Positions 51,870 through 63,607 of a stretch of DNA of 64,000 bases are shown piece by piece (the first letter of the stretch is position 1; every line of letters starts with the position of its first letter). The notes under the pieces were generated by a model. That model was not told the DNA's origin. It was given only the letters and a program-made list of their open reading frames with translations, and did no database searches. This DNA comes from Pseudomonas marvdashtae (lineage in GTDB: Bacteria > Pseudomonadota > Gammaproteobacteria > Pseudomonadales > Pseudomonadaceae), in the NCBI RefSeq assembly GCF_014268655.2, contig NZ_JABWQX020000001.1:2944001-3008000 (forward strand). Direction: 5' to 3'. The translations under genes and the position numbers were made by a program.

Positions 51870-52008
51870 TGTGGCGAGGGGATTTAGCGAAACGTCGCAC
51901 CGCCCCGCTGGGGCGCGAAGCGGCCCCCTACATCCTGTCTGATACACCGCAGTAGCAGACATTTTGGGGCTGCTTCGCAGCCCAGCGGGGATAAATCCCC
52001 TCGCCACA
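51870..52008. repeat. REPIN with an altered left arm between norB and norD
   Basis: The right arm (GGGGATAAATCCCCTCGCCA, ending at 52008) is canonical. The left arm reads TGTGGCGAGGGGATTTA and then GCGAAACGTCGCACCG before CCCCGCTGG, where other copies have just one T, so a 16-base segment replaces one base. The core loop matches the mtlD-mtlY copy (CTGTCTGATACACCGCAG). Confidence 0.88.
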
Positions 52009-52037
52009 AATGGGTCCGGATTAACAACTGTGATGAC

Positions 52038-53468
<1,431 letters not shown>

Positions 53469-53909
53469 TCAGCCCTCCTTGTTTGGCGGCCAGCCATTGG
53501 TGTTGATTTTCGAGCTCCATTTGAGGAACTCGGCGATGTCGTCGACTTCCTGCTCGCTCAGGTTGAACTGCGGCATGGCCCGCCGGCCCGGAACGTTCAG
53601 CGGCTGCATTTTCATCCAGGCTTGCAGGAACGGCTTGAAGGCTTCGTCGCCCCCGCGCCGGTTCACCACGTTGCCCAGCTCCGGCGCAAAATACGCGCCC
53701 TCGCCCAGCAGGGTGTGGCAGCCGATGCAGTTGTTGCGCTCCCAGACGCCCTTGCCGCGTATCACCGATTCCGTCAGTTGCGCCTGGTTGCTGCGCTCCG
53801 GAAAGGTCTGTTCCGTGTGGTAGGTCAGGGCCAGGAATATCAGGAAAAAGAAGATGCTTCCCCCGAAGTAAATATTCCTGGCCATGCCTTTGGTGAAGGT
53901 ATCTGACAT
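53469..53909 (-). CDS. norC: Nitric oxide reductase cytochrome c subunit
   Basis: The 146-residue membrane-anchored cytochrome c has one helix (about 13-30) and heme motif CIGCH (Cys61, Cys64, His65). The later Met in RRAMPQF is the likely axial ligand. It passes electrons from c-type cytochromes to NorB. ATG 53909 matches the known N-terminus (MSDTFTKGMARNIYFGG). A perfect ANR/Dnr box and a TAGAAT -10 lie upstream. Confidence 0.96.
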   Translation of the reverse strand: MSDTFTKGMARNIYFGGSIFFFLIFLALTYHTEQTFPERSNQAQLTESVIRGKGVWERNNCIGCHTLLGEGAYFAPELGNVVNRRGGDEAFKPFLQAWMKMQPLNVPGRRAMPQFNLSEQEVDDIAEFLKWSSKINTNGWPPNKEG

Positions 53910-53937
53910 GGTCACTTCCTCATTGCTTGGCGTGACC

Positions 53938-53980
53938 ATTCTAGGAACTGAGGGGTCGGAAACCGCTTGATGGCGATCAA
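53938..53980 (-). promoter_or_regulatory. norCB(D) promoter with perfect ANR/Dnr box
   Basis: TTGATCGCCATCAA at 53980-53967 is a perfect TTGAT-N4-ATCAA box. A TAGAAT -10 lies at 53943-53938, about 33 bp from the box centre, so the box sits near -41.5 as in class II FNR promoters. The norC start follows about 29 bp after the -10. Confidence 0.9.
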
Positions 53981-54040
53981 GAATCTCCGATGGTTTTGGT
54001 GGGTTGTTCAATGGGCACCGCGATGATGGAGAACGGCTCT

Positions 54041-54172
54041 TGTGGCGAGGGAGCTTGCTCCCGCTGGGTTGCGAAGCAGCCCTAAAACCTGCTGGCGCGG
54101 TGCATCAGATGGATTGAGTTGCTGCAATTGGGGCTGCTGCGCAGCCCAGCGGGAGCAAGCTCCCTCGCCACG
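54041..54172. repeat. REPIN between norC promoter and norF
   Basis: Inverted REP arms TGTGGCGAGGGAGCTTGCTC (54041-54060) and its mirror ending CCCTCGCCACG at 54172. An inner pair (GGGTTGCGAAGCAGCCC / GGGCTGCTGCGCAGCCC) is imperfect. It lies after the end of nirQ-norE-norF and may serve as their terminator. Confidence 0.88.
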
Positions 54173-54188
54173 GGGGTTGCGTCGGGAT

Positions 54189-54446
54189 TCAGAGGGCAGA
54201 TGAGATGACGATCCCGATCACAACCGCCAGCACCACCGCCCAACTCAACACCAACCGCCGCCACAATCGCGGCGCATGGCGCAGTTCCATGAAGCCGTCG
54301 GCGATCAGCCAGGCCTTGGCCACCGCGACCGCCAGGATGGCGATTGACACCAGCCCGCTGGTGGCGACCTGGCCCAGCGCAACGGTGCCAGTGCTCAGCA
54401 CCGCAAGCGTTATCCAACAGGCGATCAAGACATGGGAAGCCGACAT
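54189..54446 (-). CDS. norF: NorF-like small membrane protein (cytochrome oxidase subunit IV family)
   Basis: The 85-residue protein has three predicted helices with family sequence VLSTGTVALGQVATSGLVSIAILAVAVAKAWLIADGFMELRHAP, resembling cytochrome oxidase subunit IV/NorF. It supports NO reductase activity in other denitrifiers. I chose ATG 54446 with GCAGGTG close upstream; GTG 54452 adds two residues. It is the last gene of nirQ-norE-norF. Confidence 0.8.
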   Translation of the reverse strand: MSASHVLIACWITLAVLSTGTVALGQVATSGLVSIAILAVAVAKAWLIADGFMELRHAPRLWRRLVLSWAVVLAVVIGIVISSAL

Positions 54447-54458
54447 GTGCACCTGCGC

Positions 54459-55043
54459 TCAACCGAGAATGTAGACAACCGGAAACAGCAACACCCACAC
54501 CAGATCCACCATGTGCCAATACAGCACGCCGGACTCCAGGCCACTGCTTTGCCGAGTACCATAGCGCCGACGCCGGCAACCTTCGGCCAGCCACGCGAGG
54601 ATCACCATGCCCAGCAGCACATGAAGGAAATGGAACGCGGTGAGAATCCAGTACAAGGTGAAGAAGGTGTTGTGCTCCATGCCCAGGCCGTTCGCCAGCA
54701 GATGGGCATACTCAGTGAGCTTGATCGCCACATAACCGCAGGCAAGCAACAACGCCCCACACAACAACAGCGCGGCTCGACGCGGCCGGTCCTGCCTGAC
54801 TTTCTCTTGGGCCAGTGCGGCGAACAGGCCGGCGGTCAGCAGGCTGAGGGTCATCGCCAGGCCCGTGGACCGGTCCAGCAACTGCCGGCCTTCGCTGAAC
54901 ATCTGCGGGTGTAACACCTGGGCAACGGTGAACGCCAGGATCAGCAAGGCGAATACCGACAGTTCGGCGAGGATGAAAAACCACATCGCCAGATCCCCGG
55001 GCAACCGCCGGGACACGCCAGCGGTTTCAGCCGAAGTGGACAT
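54459..55043 (-). CDS. norE: NorE-like protein (cytochrome c oxidase subunit III family)
   Basis: The 194-residue five-helix membrane protein is of the heme-copper oxidase subunit III family: LPGDLAMWFFILAELSVFALLILAF, then FTLYWILTAFHFLHVLLGMVILAWL and YWHMVDLVWVLLFPVVYILG. It has been called NirO or NorE and helps NO reductase function. Start ATG 55043 is chosen; ATG 55052 adds three residues. The gene overlaps the nirQ end, so translation is coupled. Confidence 0.85.
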   Translation of the reverse strand: MSTSAETAGVSRRLPGDLAMWFFILAELSVFALLILAFTVAQVLHPQMFSEGRQLLDRSTGLAMTLSLLTAGLFAALAQEKVRQDRPRRAALLLCGALLLACGYVAIKLTEYAHLLANGLGMEHNTFFTLYWILTAFHFLHVLLGMVILAWLAEGCRRRRYGTRQSSGLESGVLYWHMVDLVWVLLFPVVYILG

Positions 55044-55830
55044 CGACCACATCCATCAACGCGGCAACGGTCTGCGGGTCGTCGCTCAAGGGTTCGGCCA
55101 GACACCCAAGGCAGGCTTGGCGCGGGTCCATGCCGGCACCGATCATGCGCGCGGTGAAAATCAGCAAACGGGTGGACGCGACTTCTTCCAAGTCATGCTG
55201 ATCGAGCCGGCGCAGCGCTTGCCCCAGTCGCACCACCTGGGCGGCCAGAGCCATATCGACCCCAGCCTCGCGGGCGACGATCCGCTCTTCATCGGCAATC
55301 GCCGGATAACCAAAGCGCATCGCCACGAAACGTTGCCGCGTGCTGGGTTTCATGCCTTTGAGCAGGTTCTGGTAGCCGGGGTTATACGACACCACCAGCA
55401 TAAACGACGGCGGTGCCTGCAATACCTCGCCGGTGCGCTCCAGATACAACTGCCGACGGTCGTCCGCCAGTGGGTGCAGCACCACCGCTGTGTCCTGACG
55501 CGCCTCGACCACTTCATCCAGATAACAAATGCCGCCCTCGCGCACTGCCCGGGTCAAGGGCCCGTCCTGCCACCAGGTGCCCTGGGCGCCGATCAAGTGA
55601 CGGCCCACCAGGTCGGCGGCGCTCAGGTCGTCGTGGCAGGCCACGGTGTACAGCGGCAGTTTCAGCCGATGGGCCATGTACTGGACGAAACGGGTCTTGC
55701 CGCAACCGGTCGGCCCCTTGATCAGCACTGGCATGCCGTGATGCCAGGCCTGCTCGAACATCGCCTGCTCGTTGTCCTGGGGTTGATAGAAAGGTTCGTC
55801 CGGACGTGGGGCGGTAGAGATAGCGTTCAT
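55027..55830 (-). CDS. nirQ: MoxR-type AAA+ ATPase NirQ (NorQ)
   Basis: The 267-residue AAA+ ATPase has Walker A GPTGCGKT (39-46) and Walker B ICYLDEVVEA (101-110). It works with NorD to activate NO reductase. It is divergent from nirS, and a shared ANR/Dnr box lies between them, as in P. aeruginosa. norE begins before its stop codon. Confidence 0.94.
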   Translation of the reverse strand: MNAISTAPRPDEPFYQPQDNEQAMFEQAWHHGMPVLIKGPTGCGKTRFVQYMAHRLKLPLYTVACHDDLSAADLVGRHLIGAQGTWWQDGPLTRAVREGGICYLDEVVEARQDTAVVLHPLADDRRQLYLERTGEVLQAPPSFMLVVSYNPGYQNLLKGMKPSTRQRFVAMRFGYPAIADEERIVAREAGVDMALAAQVVRLGQALRRLDQHDLEEVASTRLLIFTARMIGAGMDPRQACLGCLAEPLSDDPQTVAALMDVVDVHFG

Positions 55831-55912
55831 GGAAAGACCTGCTCAGACAACTCGATTGCCCATCACGCTACGAGGCCCTGCGACAACCTGGCAAGGCTTG
55901 CGGCCGGCAAAC

Positions 55913-55926
55913 TTGATCGCCGTCAA
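55913..55926. promoter_or_regulatory. ANR/Dnr box between nirQ and nirS
   Basis: TTGATCGCCGTCAA matches the TTGAT-N4-ATCAA consensus at 9 of 10 bases. For nirS a CATAGC element near 55947-55952 is at class II distance. The box is 83 bp from the nirQ start, so it may also serve that gene. Confidence 0.8.
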
Positions 55927-55934
55927 GCGGTTAA

Positions 55935-57707
<1,773 letters not shown>

Positions 57708-57731
57708 GCCCCATCAATAAGAGGAAAAACC

Positions 57732-58040
57732 ATGAAGCCTATTCTGATCGCACTGGCCTTGACCGCCGCCTACAGCCTGCCGGCGTTGGCACAGGACGGC
57801 CCGACGCTGTTCAAGAGTAAACCTTGCGCGGCCTGCCATTCCATCGACACCAAGGTGGTGGGTCCGGCGCTCAAGGACGTCGCGGCGAAAAACGCCGGCG
57901 TCGCTGGGGCCGAGGCGGTACTGGCCAAACACATCAAGGAAGGCACGCAAGGCAACTGGGGGCCGATGCCGATGCCAGCCAACCCGGTGACGGAAGAGGA
58001 AGCCAATATCCTGGCTGCGTGGGTCTTGACCCTCAAGTAA
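57732..58040 (+). CDS. nirM: Cytochrome c551, electron donor to NirS
   Basis: The 102-residue precursor has a signal peptide cleaved at ALA-QDG (20/21), giving an 82-residue mature cytochrome, the usual size. Heme ligands are CAACH (Cys32, Cys35, His36) and Met81 of the precursor (Met61 mature) in GPMPMPAN. It lies 24 bp after nirS. A single REP hairpin follows before nirC. Confidence 0.96.
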   Translation: MKPILIALALTAAYSLPALAQDGPTLFKSKPCAACHSIDTKVVGPALKDVAAKNAGVAGAEAVLAKHIKEGTQGNWGPMPMPANPVTEEEANILAAWVLTLK

Positions 58041-58050
58041 TCACATGACC

Positions 58051-58080
58051 CGTGGCGAGGGAGCTTGCTCCCTCGCCACG
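58051..58080. repeat. Single REP hairpin between nirM and nirC
   Basis: CGTGGCGAGGGAGCTTGCTCCCTCGCCACG is a perfect 30-base palindrome. It lies 10 bp after the nirM stop and 31 bp before nirC, and could stabilise the abundant nirSM part of the transcript relative to the cofactor genes downstream. Confidence 0.92.
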
Positions 58081-58111
58081 AAAGCGGTGCAATTTCATTC
58101 AGGAGGACGTC

Positions 58112-58441
58112 ATGGAACGACACAGCTTCACCACCTCGATCACTGCCCTCCTCCTGCTTATCCCCGCCTGCGCGCTGGCCACTCCCGATCATCAGCGCCA
58201 GGCCCAGCTTCAACATCTTCTGGACCAGGACTGCGGTGCCTGCCACGGCCTGTACCTGACCGGAGGCCTCGGCCCGCCGCTGACCCGCGAAGCCCTGGCG
58301 GGAAAATCCCGCGACAGCCTCATCGCCACCGTCACCCTGGGCCGCCCCGGCAGTGCCATGCCCGGCTGGGCAGCGCTGTTGCCCCCCGACGACATCCGTT
58401 GGCTGGTGGACCGGCTCCTTCAAGGAAAACCTGCCTCATGA
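58112..58441 (+). CDS. nirC: NirC, c-type cytochrome of the nir operon
   Basis: The 109-residue periplasmic cytochrome has a signal peptide (ending ALA at about 23) and heme motif CGACH (Cys41, Cys44, His45). GSAMPGW holds the probable axial Met. In P. aeruginosa NirC is an electron donor that can act in heme d1 formation or NirS reduction. ATG 58112 follows AGGAGG. Its stop overlaps the nirF start (ATGA). Confidence 0.93.
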   Translation: MERHSFTTSITALLLLIPACALATPDHQRQAQLQHLLDQDCGACHGLYLTGGLGPPLTREALAGKSRDSLIATVTLGRPGSAMPGWAALLPPDDIRWLVDRLLQGKPAS

Positions 58442-59613
58442 TTCGCTCCCTGCTTTCTTCTCTGGCCATCGCCCTGTCGCTGGTCGCTTGCACGCAGGCA
58501 CCACTGCGCGGCACCGGCGACTTGGGCGTGGTGGTGGAACGCGCCACCGGCAGCCTGCAGATCATCGAAAGCGACACCCGCTCCACACTTGCCCGCGTGG
58601 AGGGCCTGGGCGATTTGTCCCACGCCTCGGTGGTGTTCTCCAGGGATCAACGCTACGCCTTCGTATTCGGCCGCGATGGTGGCTTGAGCAAAGTCGATCT
58701 GCTGACGGCCCGCATCGACCGACGCATCATCCAGGGCGGCAACAGCATCGGCGGGGCGATCAGCCAGGACGGCAAGCTGATCGCCGTTTCCAACTACGAG
58801 CCCGGCGGCGTCAAGGTGTTCGATGCCCGGACTCTGGAACAAGTGGCTGACATTCCCGCTACGCCCCTGCCGGATGCGGGTAAACGCTCACGTGTCGTGG
58901 GACTGGTGGACGCGCCGGGCCAGCGCTTCGTGTTCAGCCTGTTCGACACCGGCGAAATCTGGACGGCTGACTTCAGTAACGGCGTCGTACCGCAAATCGA
59001 ACGCTTCACCGGCATCGGCCAACAACCCTATGACGCGCTGATCACCCCGGACGGGCGCTATTACATGGCCGGGCTGTTTGGCGAAGACGGCATGGCGCAG
59101 CTCGATCTCTGGCATCCGGAACGCGGCGTGAAACGGGTACTGGGGCATTATGGACGCGGCCAGGCCAGGTTGCCGGTGTACAAGATGCCGCATCTGGAAG
59201 GCTGGGCCATGGCTGATCAGCAAGCGTTCGTGCCCGCCGTCGGCCATCACCAAGTGCTGGTGATGGACACCACCTGGCAGCAAGTCGATGCCATCGCCGT
59301 CGCCGGCCAGCCGGTCTTTGTCACGGCGCGACCGGATGGACGCCAGCTCTGGGTCAACTTCGCCTACCCCGACAACGACCGCGTGCAGGTCATCGACACC
59401 CAGACCCACGCCATCGTCGCCGACCTGCGGCCAGGGGTTGGCGTGCTGCACATGGAGTTCACCGCACGCGGCGATCAATTGTGGTTGTCCGTACGCGATG
59501 GCGGCGAGGTGCAGGCCTGGGATCCCTACCGGCTCGAACGGCTCACTGCGTTACCGTCCCTGAGCCCCAGCGGGATTTTTTTCAGCAGCCGTGCGCACAA
59601 GGCGGGCTACTGA
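58438..59613 (+). CDS. nirF: NirF, heme d1 biosynthesis propeller lipoprotein
   Basis: The 391-residue protein has a lipoprotein signal with Cys18 (SLVACTQ), then a d1-like beta-propeller related to NirS (ISQDGKLIAVSNYEPGGVKVFDARTL; PDGRYYMAGLFGEDGMAQLDLW). NirF dehydrogenates or handles a late d1 precursor in the periplasm. The start at ATG 58438 is set by the overlap with nirC; the longer open frame from 58045 is spurious. Confidence 0.94.
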   Translation: MIRSLLSSLAIALSLVACTQAPLRGTGDLGVVVERATGSLQIIESDTRSTLARVEGLGDLSHASVVFSRDQRYAFVFGRDGGLSKVDLLTARIDRRIIQGGNSIGGAISQDGKLIAVSNYEPGGVKVFDARTLEQVADIPATPLPDAGKRSRVVGLVDAPGQRFVFSLFDTGEIWTADFSNGVVPQIERFTGIGQQPYDALITPDGRYYMAGLFGEDGMAQLDLWHPERGVKRVLGHYGRGQARLPVYKMPHLEGWAMADQQAFVPAVGHHQVLVMDTTWQQVDAIAVAGQPVFVTARPDGRQLWVNFAYPDNDRVQVIDTQTHAIVADLRPGVGVLHMEFTARGDQLWLSVRDGGEVQAWDPYRLERLTALPSLSPSGIFFSSRAHKAGY

Positions 59614-59614
59614 C

Positions 59615-60073
59615 ATGACCCAAAGCCCGCTTGCCCGTCGCCTGATCGATCGATTCCAGCATGGCATGCCGGTGTGCGCCGAGCCCTATCGGGTCATGGC
59701 CCAGACCCTGGGTTGCAGCGAGGCGCAGGTCCTGGAATGCCTCCAGCATCTGCAACTGGCCGGCACCTTGTCGCGCGTCGGCCCGGTGTTCGAACACACC
59801 CGGGCCGGCGCAAGCACCCTCGCCGCCTTCGCCGTACCGCAGGAGCGATTGCAACAGGTGGCGGAACGCGTCAACCAGTACCCGGAAGTCAATCACAACT
59901 ACGCACGCGAACATCGCTACAACCTCTGGTTCGTGCTGACCGGCCCAACCCGTGCTCACCTGGACAGCATCCTCCAGGAACTGGAGCAGGACACCGGCCT
60001 CACGCCGCTGGATTTGCCCATGCTCACCGCCTACCGCATCGACCTGGGCTTTGCCCTGGAGGCCACCCCATGA
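59615..60073 (+). CDS. nirD: NirD, siroheme decarboxylase subunit (AsnC/Lrp-like)
   Basis: The 152-residue Lrp/AsnC-type protein has an N-terminal winged helix and a C-terminal alpha/beta domain ([21 protein letters not shown]). With NirL, NirG and NirH it decarboxylates siroheme to didecarboxysiroheme on the way to heme d1. It is not a DNA-binding regulator in this role. ATG 59615 is 2 bp after nirF. Its stop overlaps nirL (ATGA). Confidence 0.93.
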   Translation: MTQSPLARRLIDRFQHGMPVCAEPYRVMAQTLGCSEAQVLECLQHLQLAGTLSRVGPVFEHTRAGASTLAAFAVPQERLQQVAERVNQYPEVNHNYAREHRYNLWFVLTGPTRAHLDSILQELEQDTGLTPLDLPMLTAYRIDLGFALEATP

Positions 60074-60582
60074 ACACCGCCCTGACCGAGTCTCAATCCC
60101 TGGCGCTGCGCCGCCTGCTGGAAACCGGCTTGCCCCTGACCCCGCGCCCGTTCCAGGCCTTGGCCGAACAGATCGAAGCCAGCGAGCCTCTGGTGCTGGA
60201 GCAAATGCGCCAATGGAACGAACAGGGTCTGTTTCGCCGCGTCGGCCTCGTGGTCAACCACCGGGCGTTGGGGTTTTCCGCCAACGCCATGCTGGTGCTG
60301 GACGTGCCGGACGCCCTGGTCGATGAAGTCGGGCGACGCCTGGGCCAAGCCCCTGGCATCAGCCTGTGTTATCAACGACCACGGCGCCTGCCGCAGTGGC
60401 AATACAACCTGTTCTGCATGATCCACGGGCGCCAGCGGGACCGTGTCGAGGCCCAGGTCCAAGCGCTGCTCCAGGAACATCTGCTGGACGACCTGCCCCA
60501 TCAGTTGCTGTTCAGTACCCATCTGTTCAAGCAGTGCGGTGGACGCTTCGCCGCACCTGCCGGAGCCGCCATTGATGGATGA
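60070..60582 (+). CDS. nirL: NirL, siroheme decarboxylase subunit
   Basis: The 170-residue AsnC-like protein is a paralogue of NirD/G/H ([62 protein letters not shown]). It acts with the other three in siroheme side-chain decarboxylation. It is coupled to nirD by ATGA and overlaps nirG by 8 bp. Confidence 0.91.
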   Translation: MNTALTESQSLALRRLLETGLPLTPRPFQALAEQIEASEPLVLEQMRQWNEQGLFRRVGLVVNHRALGFSANAMLVLDVPDALVDEVGRRLGQAPGISLCYQRPRRLPQWQYNLFCMIHGRQRDRVEAQVQALLQEHLLDDLPHQLLFSTHLFKQCGGRFAAPAGAAIDG

Positions 60583-61018
60583 CCTCGACCGGCGCCTGAT
60601 CAACCGCCTGCAACTGGGCCTGCCGCTGGTGCGCCAGCCCTGGGAACACTTGGCCGGCGAACTGGAAAGCAGCAGTGCTGAATTGCTCGACCGTCTGCAC
60701 GAATTGCTCAACGACGGCGTCCTTACCCGATTCGGCCCGATGTTCGATATCGAGCGTTTGGGCGGCGCTTTCACCCTGGCCGCCCTGGCGGTGCCGGAAC
60801 CGCGTTTCGACACCATCGCCGACCTGCTCGCCGACATGCCCGAAGTGGCCCACAACTACCGCCGCGAGCACGCCTGGAACATGTGGTTCGTACTCGCTTG
60901 CCCCAGCGAACAGGCGATTGCCGAGACCCTGCTGCGCATCGAGCGCCTGACCGGCCTGGTGCCGCTGAACCTGCCCAAGGAGGAGACCTACCATGTCGGT
61001 TTGTATTTCCCGGTCTGA
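60575..61018 (+). CDS. nirG: NirG, siroheme decarboxylase subunit
   Basis: The 147-residue AsnC-like protein is most like NirD ([49 protein letters not shown]). ATG 60575 lies inside the nirL end. Order D-L-G-H follows P. aeruginosa. Part of the didecarboxysiroheme step in heme d1 synthesis. Confidence 0.92.
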   Translation: MDDLDRRLINRLQLGLPLVRQPWEHLAGELESSSAELLDRLHELLNDGVLTRFGPMFDIERLGGAFTLAALAVPEPRFDTIADLLADMPEVAHNYRREHAWNMWFVLACPSEQAIAETLLRIERLTGLVPLNLPKEETYHVGLYFPV

Positions 61019-61514
61019 AACGTTGCCCCTGGAGCAAACGCCGTTGGCCCTGCGCCTGGTCGAACTGACCCAGGCCGGCCTGCCGCTGCTCGAAGATCCC
61101 TGGGCCTGGCTGGCCGAGCAATTGGGCCTGAGCGTCGAGTCCACTCTAGACCTGCTCAAGCGCCTGCAGGCCGAAGGGGCGATCCGCCGCATCGCCGCGG
61201 TGCCCAATCACTATCGCCTGGGCTACCGCCACAACGGCATGACGGTCTGGGACGTGGCTGACGCCGACATGCCGCGCCTGGGTGCGCTGTTGGGCGCGCA
61301 GCCCTTCGTCAGTCATTGCTACCGCCGACCGCGCCGGCCCGGCTGGCGCTACAACCTGTTCGCCATGGTGCATGGCCGCAGCCGCGAGGAAATCGACAGT
61401 TACCGCGATCACTTGCGCTACCTGCTGGGGGAGGCCTGCGCCGCCGACGACATGCTGGTGAGCAGCCGCATCCTGAAAAAAACCGGCCTGCGCCTGTCGC
61501 CCCCCTCGCGCTGA
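60993..61514 (+). CDS. nirH: NirH, siroheme decarboxylase subunit
   Basis: The 173-residue AsnC-like protein is most like NirL (AIRRIAAVPNHYRLGYRHNGMTVWDVADADM; SHCYRRPRRPGWRYNLFAMVHGRS). ATG 60993 is preceded by AAGGAGG inside the end of nirG, giving a 26-bp overlap. It completes the NirDLGH set. Confidence 0.92.
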   Translation: MSVCISRSETLPLEQTPLALRLVELTQAGLPLLEDPWAWLAEQLGLSVESTLDLLKRLQAEGAIRRIAAVPNHYRLGYRHNGMTVWDVADADMPRLGALLGAQPFVSHCYRRPRRPGWRYNLFAMVHGRSREEIDSYRDHLRYLLGEACAADDMLVSSRILKKTGLRLSPPSR

Positions 61515-61542
61515 ACCGGCACATCGATCGAAGGAGCGTTGT

Positions 61543-62727
61543 ATGTTAAGGATCAGCCATTACCTGCGTGCACTGGCCGGGCAATGCCCCGCCCCACGCG
61601 TCGCGCCGCCGGGCAGCAGTCGCCCGCCGGTGGTGATCTGGAACCTGCTCAGGCGTTGCAACCTGACCTGCAAGCACTGCTACGCGACGTCGGCCGACAG
61701 TGTTTTTCGCGATGAACTGGACACCGCCGCAGCGCTCCAGGTCATCGATGACCTGCATGACGCCGGGGTACGTGTGTTGATCCTGTCTGGCGGCGAACCA
61801 TTACTGCGCGAAGACCTGTTCCAGCTCAACGCCCATGCCCGCGCCAAAGGTTTCTTTATTGCCCTGTCCACCAACGGCACGCTGATCGACGCCTCGAACA
61901 TAGAGCAGATAACGGCGGCGAATTTCGACTACGTCGGCATCAGTATCGACGGCCTGGAAACGACTCACGATCAATTCCGCCAGCTCAAGGGCAGTTTCGC
62001 CCGTTCCATGGCGGCCATCCGGCTCTGCCGCGAGCGAGGGATCCGGGTCGGGCTGCGTACCACCCTCACTCAGCAGAACCATCCCCAGTTGCCTCGGTTG
62101 CTGGACCTGATGGATGAATACGATGTGCAGAAATTCTATCTGTCGCATCTGAACTACAGCGGTCGCGGCAGGCGCAGTCGCAAGCTCGATGCCCAGCAGC
62201 AGATGAGTCGCGAGGCGATGACGTTGATCTTCGAGCGCGCGTGGGCGGACGTCGAGCAAGGGCGCGACAGCGATTTCGTCAGCGGCAACAACGATGCCGA
62301 CGCGATCCTGTTGCTGCAGTGGGTATCCCGGCGCCTCCCTCAGCAATACCCCGCACTGGAGCAGATGCTACGGGCCTGGGGCGGCAACGCTTCGGGCAGC
62401 GGCATCGCCAACATCGACAATACCGGTGAGGTCCACCCCGACACGTACTGGTGGCAGCACTCGGTGGGAAACGTGCGCCGAACGCCCTTCAAGGCACTCT
62501 GGCTGGAGCACCCCGACGCCCTTCTCTTGAAGCTGCGCGAACATCCACGCGCCGTGGGTGGACGCTGCGGCCAGTGCCGTTGGTTGAGTATCTGCAACGG
62601 CAACACCCGCACCCGCGCCTGGGCCGATGGCGATTTGTGGGGCCAGGACCCGGGGTGTCACCTGAGCGATGACGAAATCGGCTTGCAGGCGATTCCCAAC
62701 GTTGCGCTGTACCCATTAGCCCGATAA
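61543..62727 (+). CDS. nirJ: NirJ, radical SAM enzyme of heme d1 synthesis
   Basis: The 394-residue radical-SAM protein has the cluster motif CNLTCKHC (Cys39, Cys43, Cys46). A C-terminal SPASM-like region has several Cys (RCGQCRWLSICNGN; CHLSDDE) for a second cluster. It removes propionate side chains from didecarboxysiroheme to form the oxo groups of heme d1. GAAGGAGC precedes ATG 61543. Confidence 0.95.
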   Translation: MLRISHYLRALAGQCPAPRVAPPGSSRPPVVIWNLLRRCNLTCKHCYATSADSVFRDELDTAAALQVIDDLHDAGVRVLILSGGEPLLREDLFQLNAHARAKGFFIALSTNGTLIDASNIEQITAANFDYVGISIDGLETTHDQFRQLKGSFARSMAAIRLCRERGIRVGLRTTLTQQNHPQLPRLLDLMDEYDVQKFYLSHLNYSGRGRRSRKLDAQQQMSREAMTLIFERAWADVEQGRDSDFVSGNNDADAILLLQWVSRRLPQQYPALEQMLRAWGGNASGSGIANIDNTGEVHPDTYWWQHSVGNVRRTPFKALWLEHPDALLLKLREHPRAVGGRCGQCRWLSICNGNTRTRAWADGDLWGQDPGCHLSDDEIGLQAIPNVALYPLAR

Positions 62728-62764
62728 CCCGACGGCGAATCTGATGACGAAACAAGGAAGCCCT

Positions 62765-63607
62765 ATGCCTGCCTCCATCGCTTTGCCCGCTGCCCTGCAA
62801 TCACCGTTCAGACCGGGTGAAGTCGCCCTGGTCGGCGCAGGCCCCGGCGATCCGGGCCTGCTGACGCTACGCGCCTGGAGCCTGCTGATGCAGGCTGACG
62901 CGGTGGTCTACGACCGCTTGATCAGCCAACAACTGCTGGGCCTGGTCCCACTGACGTGCGCCCGGCATTACGTCGGCAAAGCCGCCGGTTGCCATAGTCT
63001 GCCGCAGGCGCAGATCAACGAGCTGTTGGCCGACCTCGCGGACCAGGGCCAACGGGTGGTCCGTCTCAAGGGCGGCGACCCGTTCATTTTTGGCCGGGGC
63101 GCCGAAGAGCTGGAATATCTTTTATTCCGGGGAATCGATTGCCAGGTGGTGCCTGGCATCACCGCCGCGGCCGGGTGCAGTGCCTACGCCGGTATTCCGC
63201 TGACCCATCGCGACCTGGTCAATTCCTGTCGTTTCATCACCGGCCACTTGCAGCGCGAAGGCGAGTTGGACCTGCCGTGGCGAAGCCTGGCCGACGACAG
63301 CCAGACGCTGGTGTTCTACATGGGGTTGTCGAACCTGGGCCTCATCGCCGAGCGGTTGGTGGAGGCCGGGCTGCCGGCCGATACCCCTGCGGCGTTGATC
63401 AGCAACGGCACGCGCCCCGACCAGCAGGTGCTGCGAGGCACGCTTTCACATCTGCCGGAGATGGCTCGGGGATGCGCCGAGGGCCTGCCGACATTGACGG
63501 TGATCGGCAAGGTGGTCGGTTTGTTTGCCCATCAGCCAGTACAGCATCCGGCACGTATTCATCCGCTGCCACAGCCGACAACCCACGCCTCGAAGGTGGC
63601 GTCATGA
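62765..63607 (+). CDS. nirE: NirE, uroporphyrinogen-III C-methyltransferase
   Basis: The 280-residue SUMT-type enzyme methylates uroporphyrinogen III twice with SAM to precorrin-2, the first committed step to heme d1. Motifs: VALVGAGPGDPGLLTLRA (20-37), VRLKGGDPFIFGRGAEE and PGITAAAGCSAYAGIPLTHR. I chose ATG 62765 after AAGGAAG; ATG 62744 would place that site inside the gene. Its stop overlaps nirN (ATGA). Confidence 0.93.
   Translation: MPASIALPAALQSPFRPGEVALVGAGPGDPGLLTLRAWSLLMQADAVVYDRLISQQLLGLVPLTCARHYVGKAAGCHSLPQAQINELLADLADQGQRVVRLKGGDPFIFGRGAEELEYLLFRGIDCQVVPGITAAAGCSAYAGIPLTHRDLVNSCRFITGHLQREGELDLPWRSLADDSQTLVFYMGLSNLGLIAERLVEAGLPADTPAALISNGTRPDQQVLRGTLSHLPEMARGCAEGLPTLTVIGKVVGLFAHQPVQHPARIHPLPQPTTHASKVAS

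Noticed and set aside
51843..52007. N-terminal extension of norD to 52007
   Set aside because: The added codons are the translated REPIN. ATG 51842 has a good ribosome site and the family start.
58045..58437. Long upstream extension of nirF
   Set aside because: It runs out of frame through nirC and a REP hairpin. The nirF start overlaps the nirC stop and gives the lipoprotein signal.
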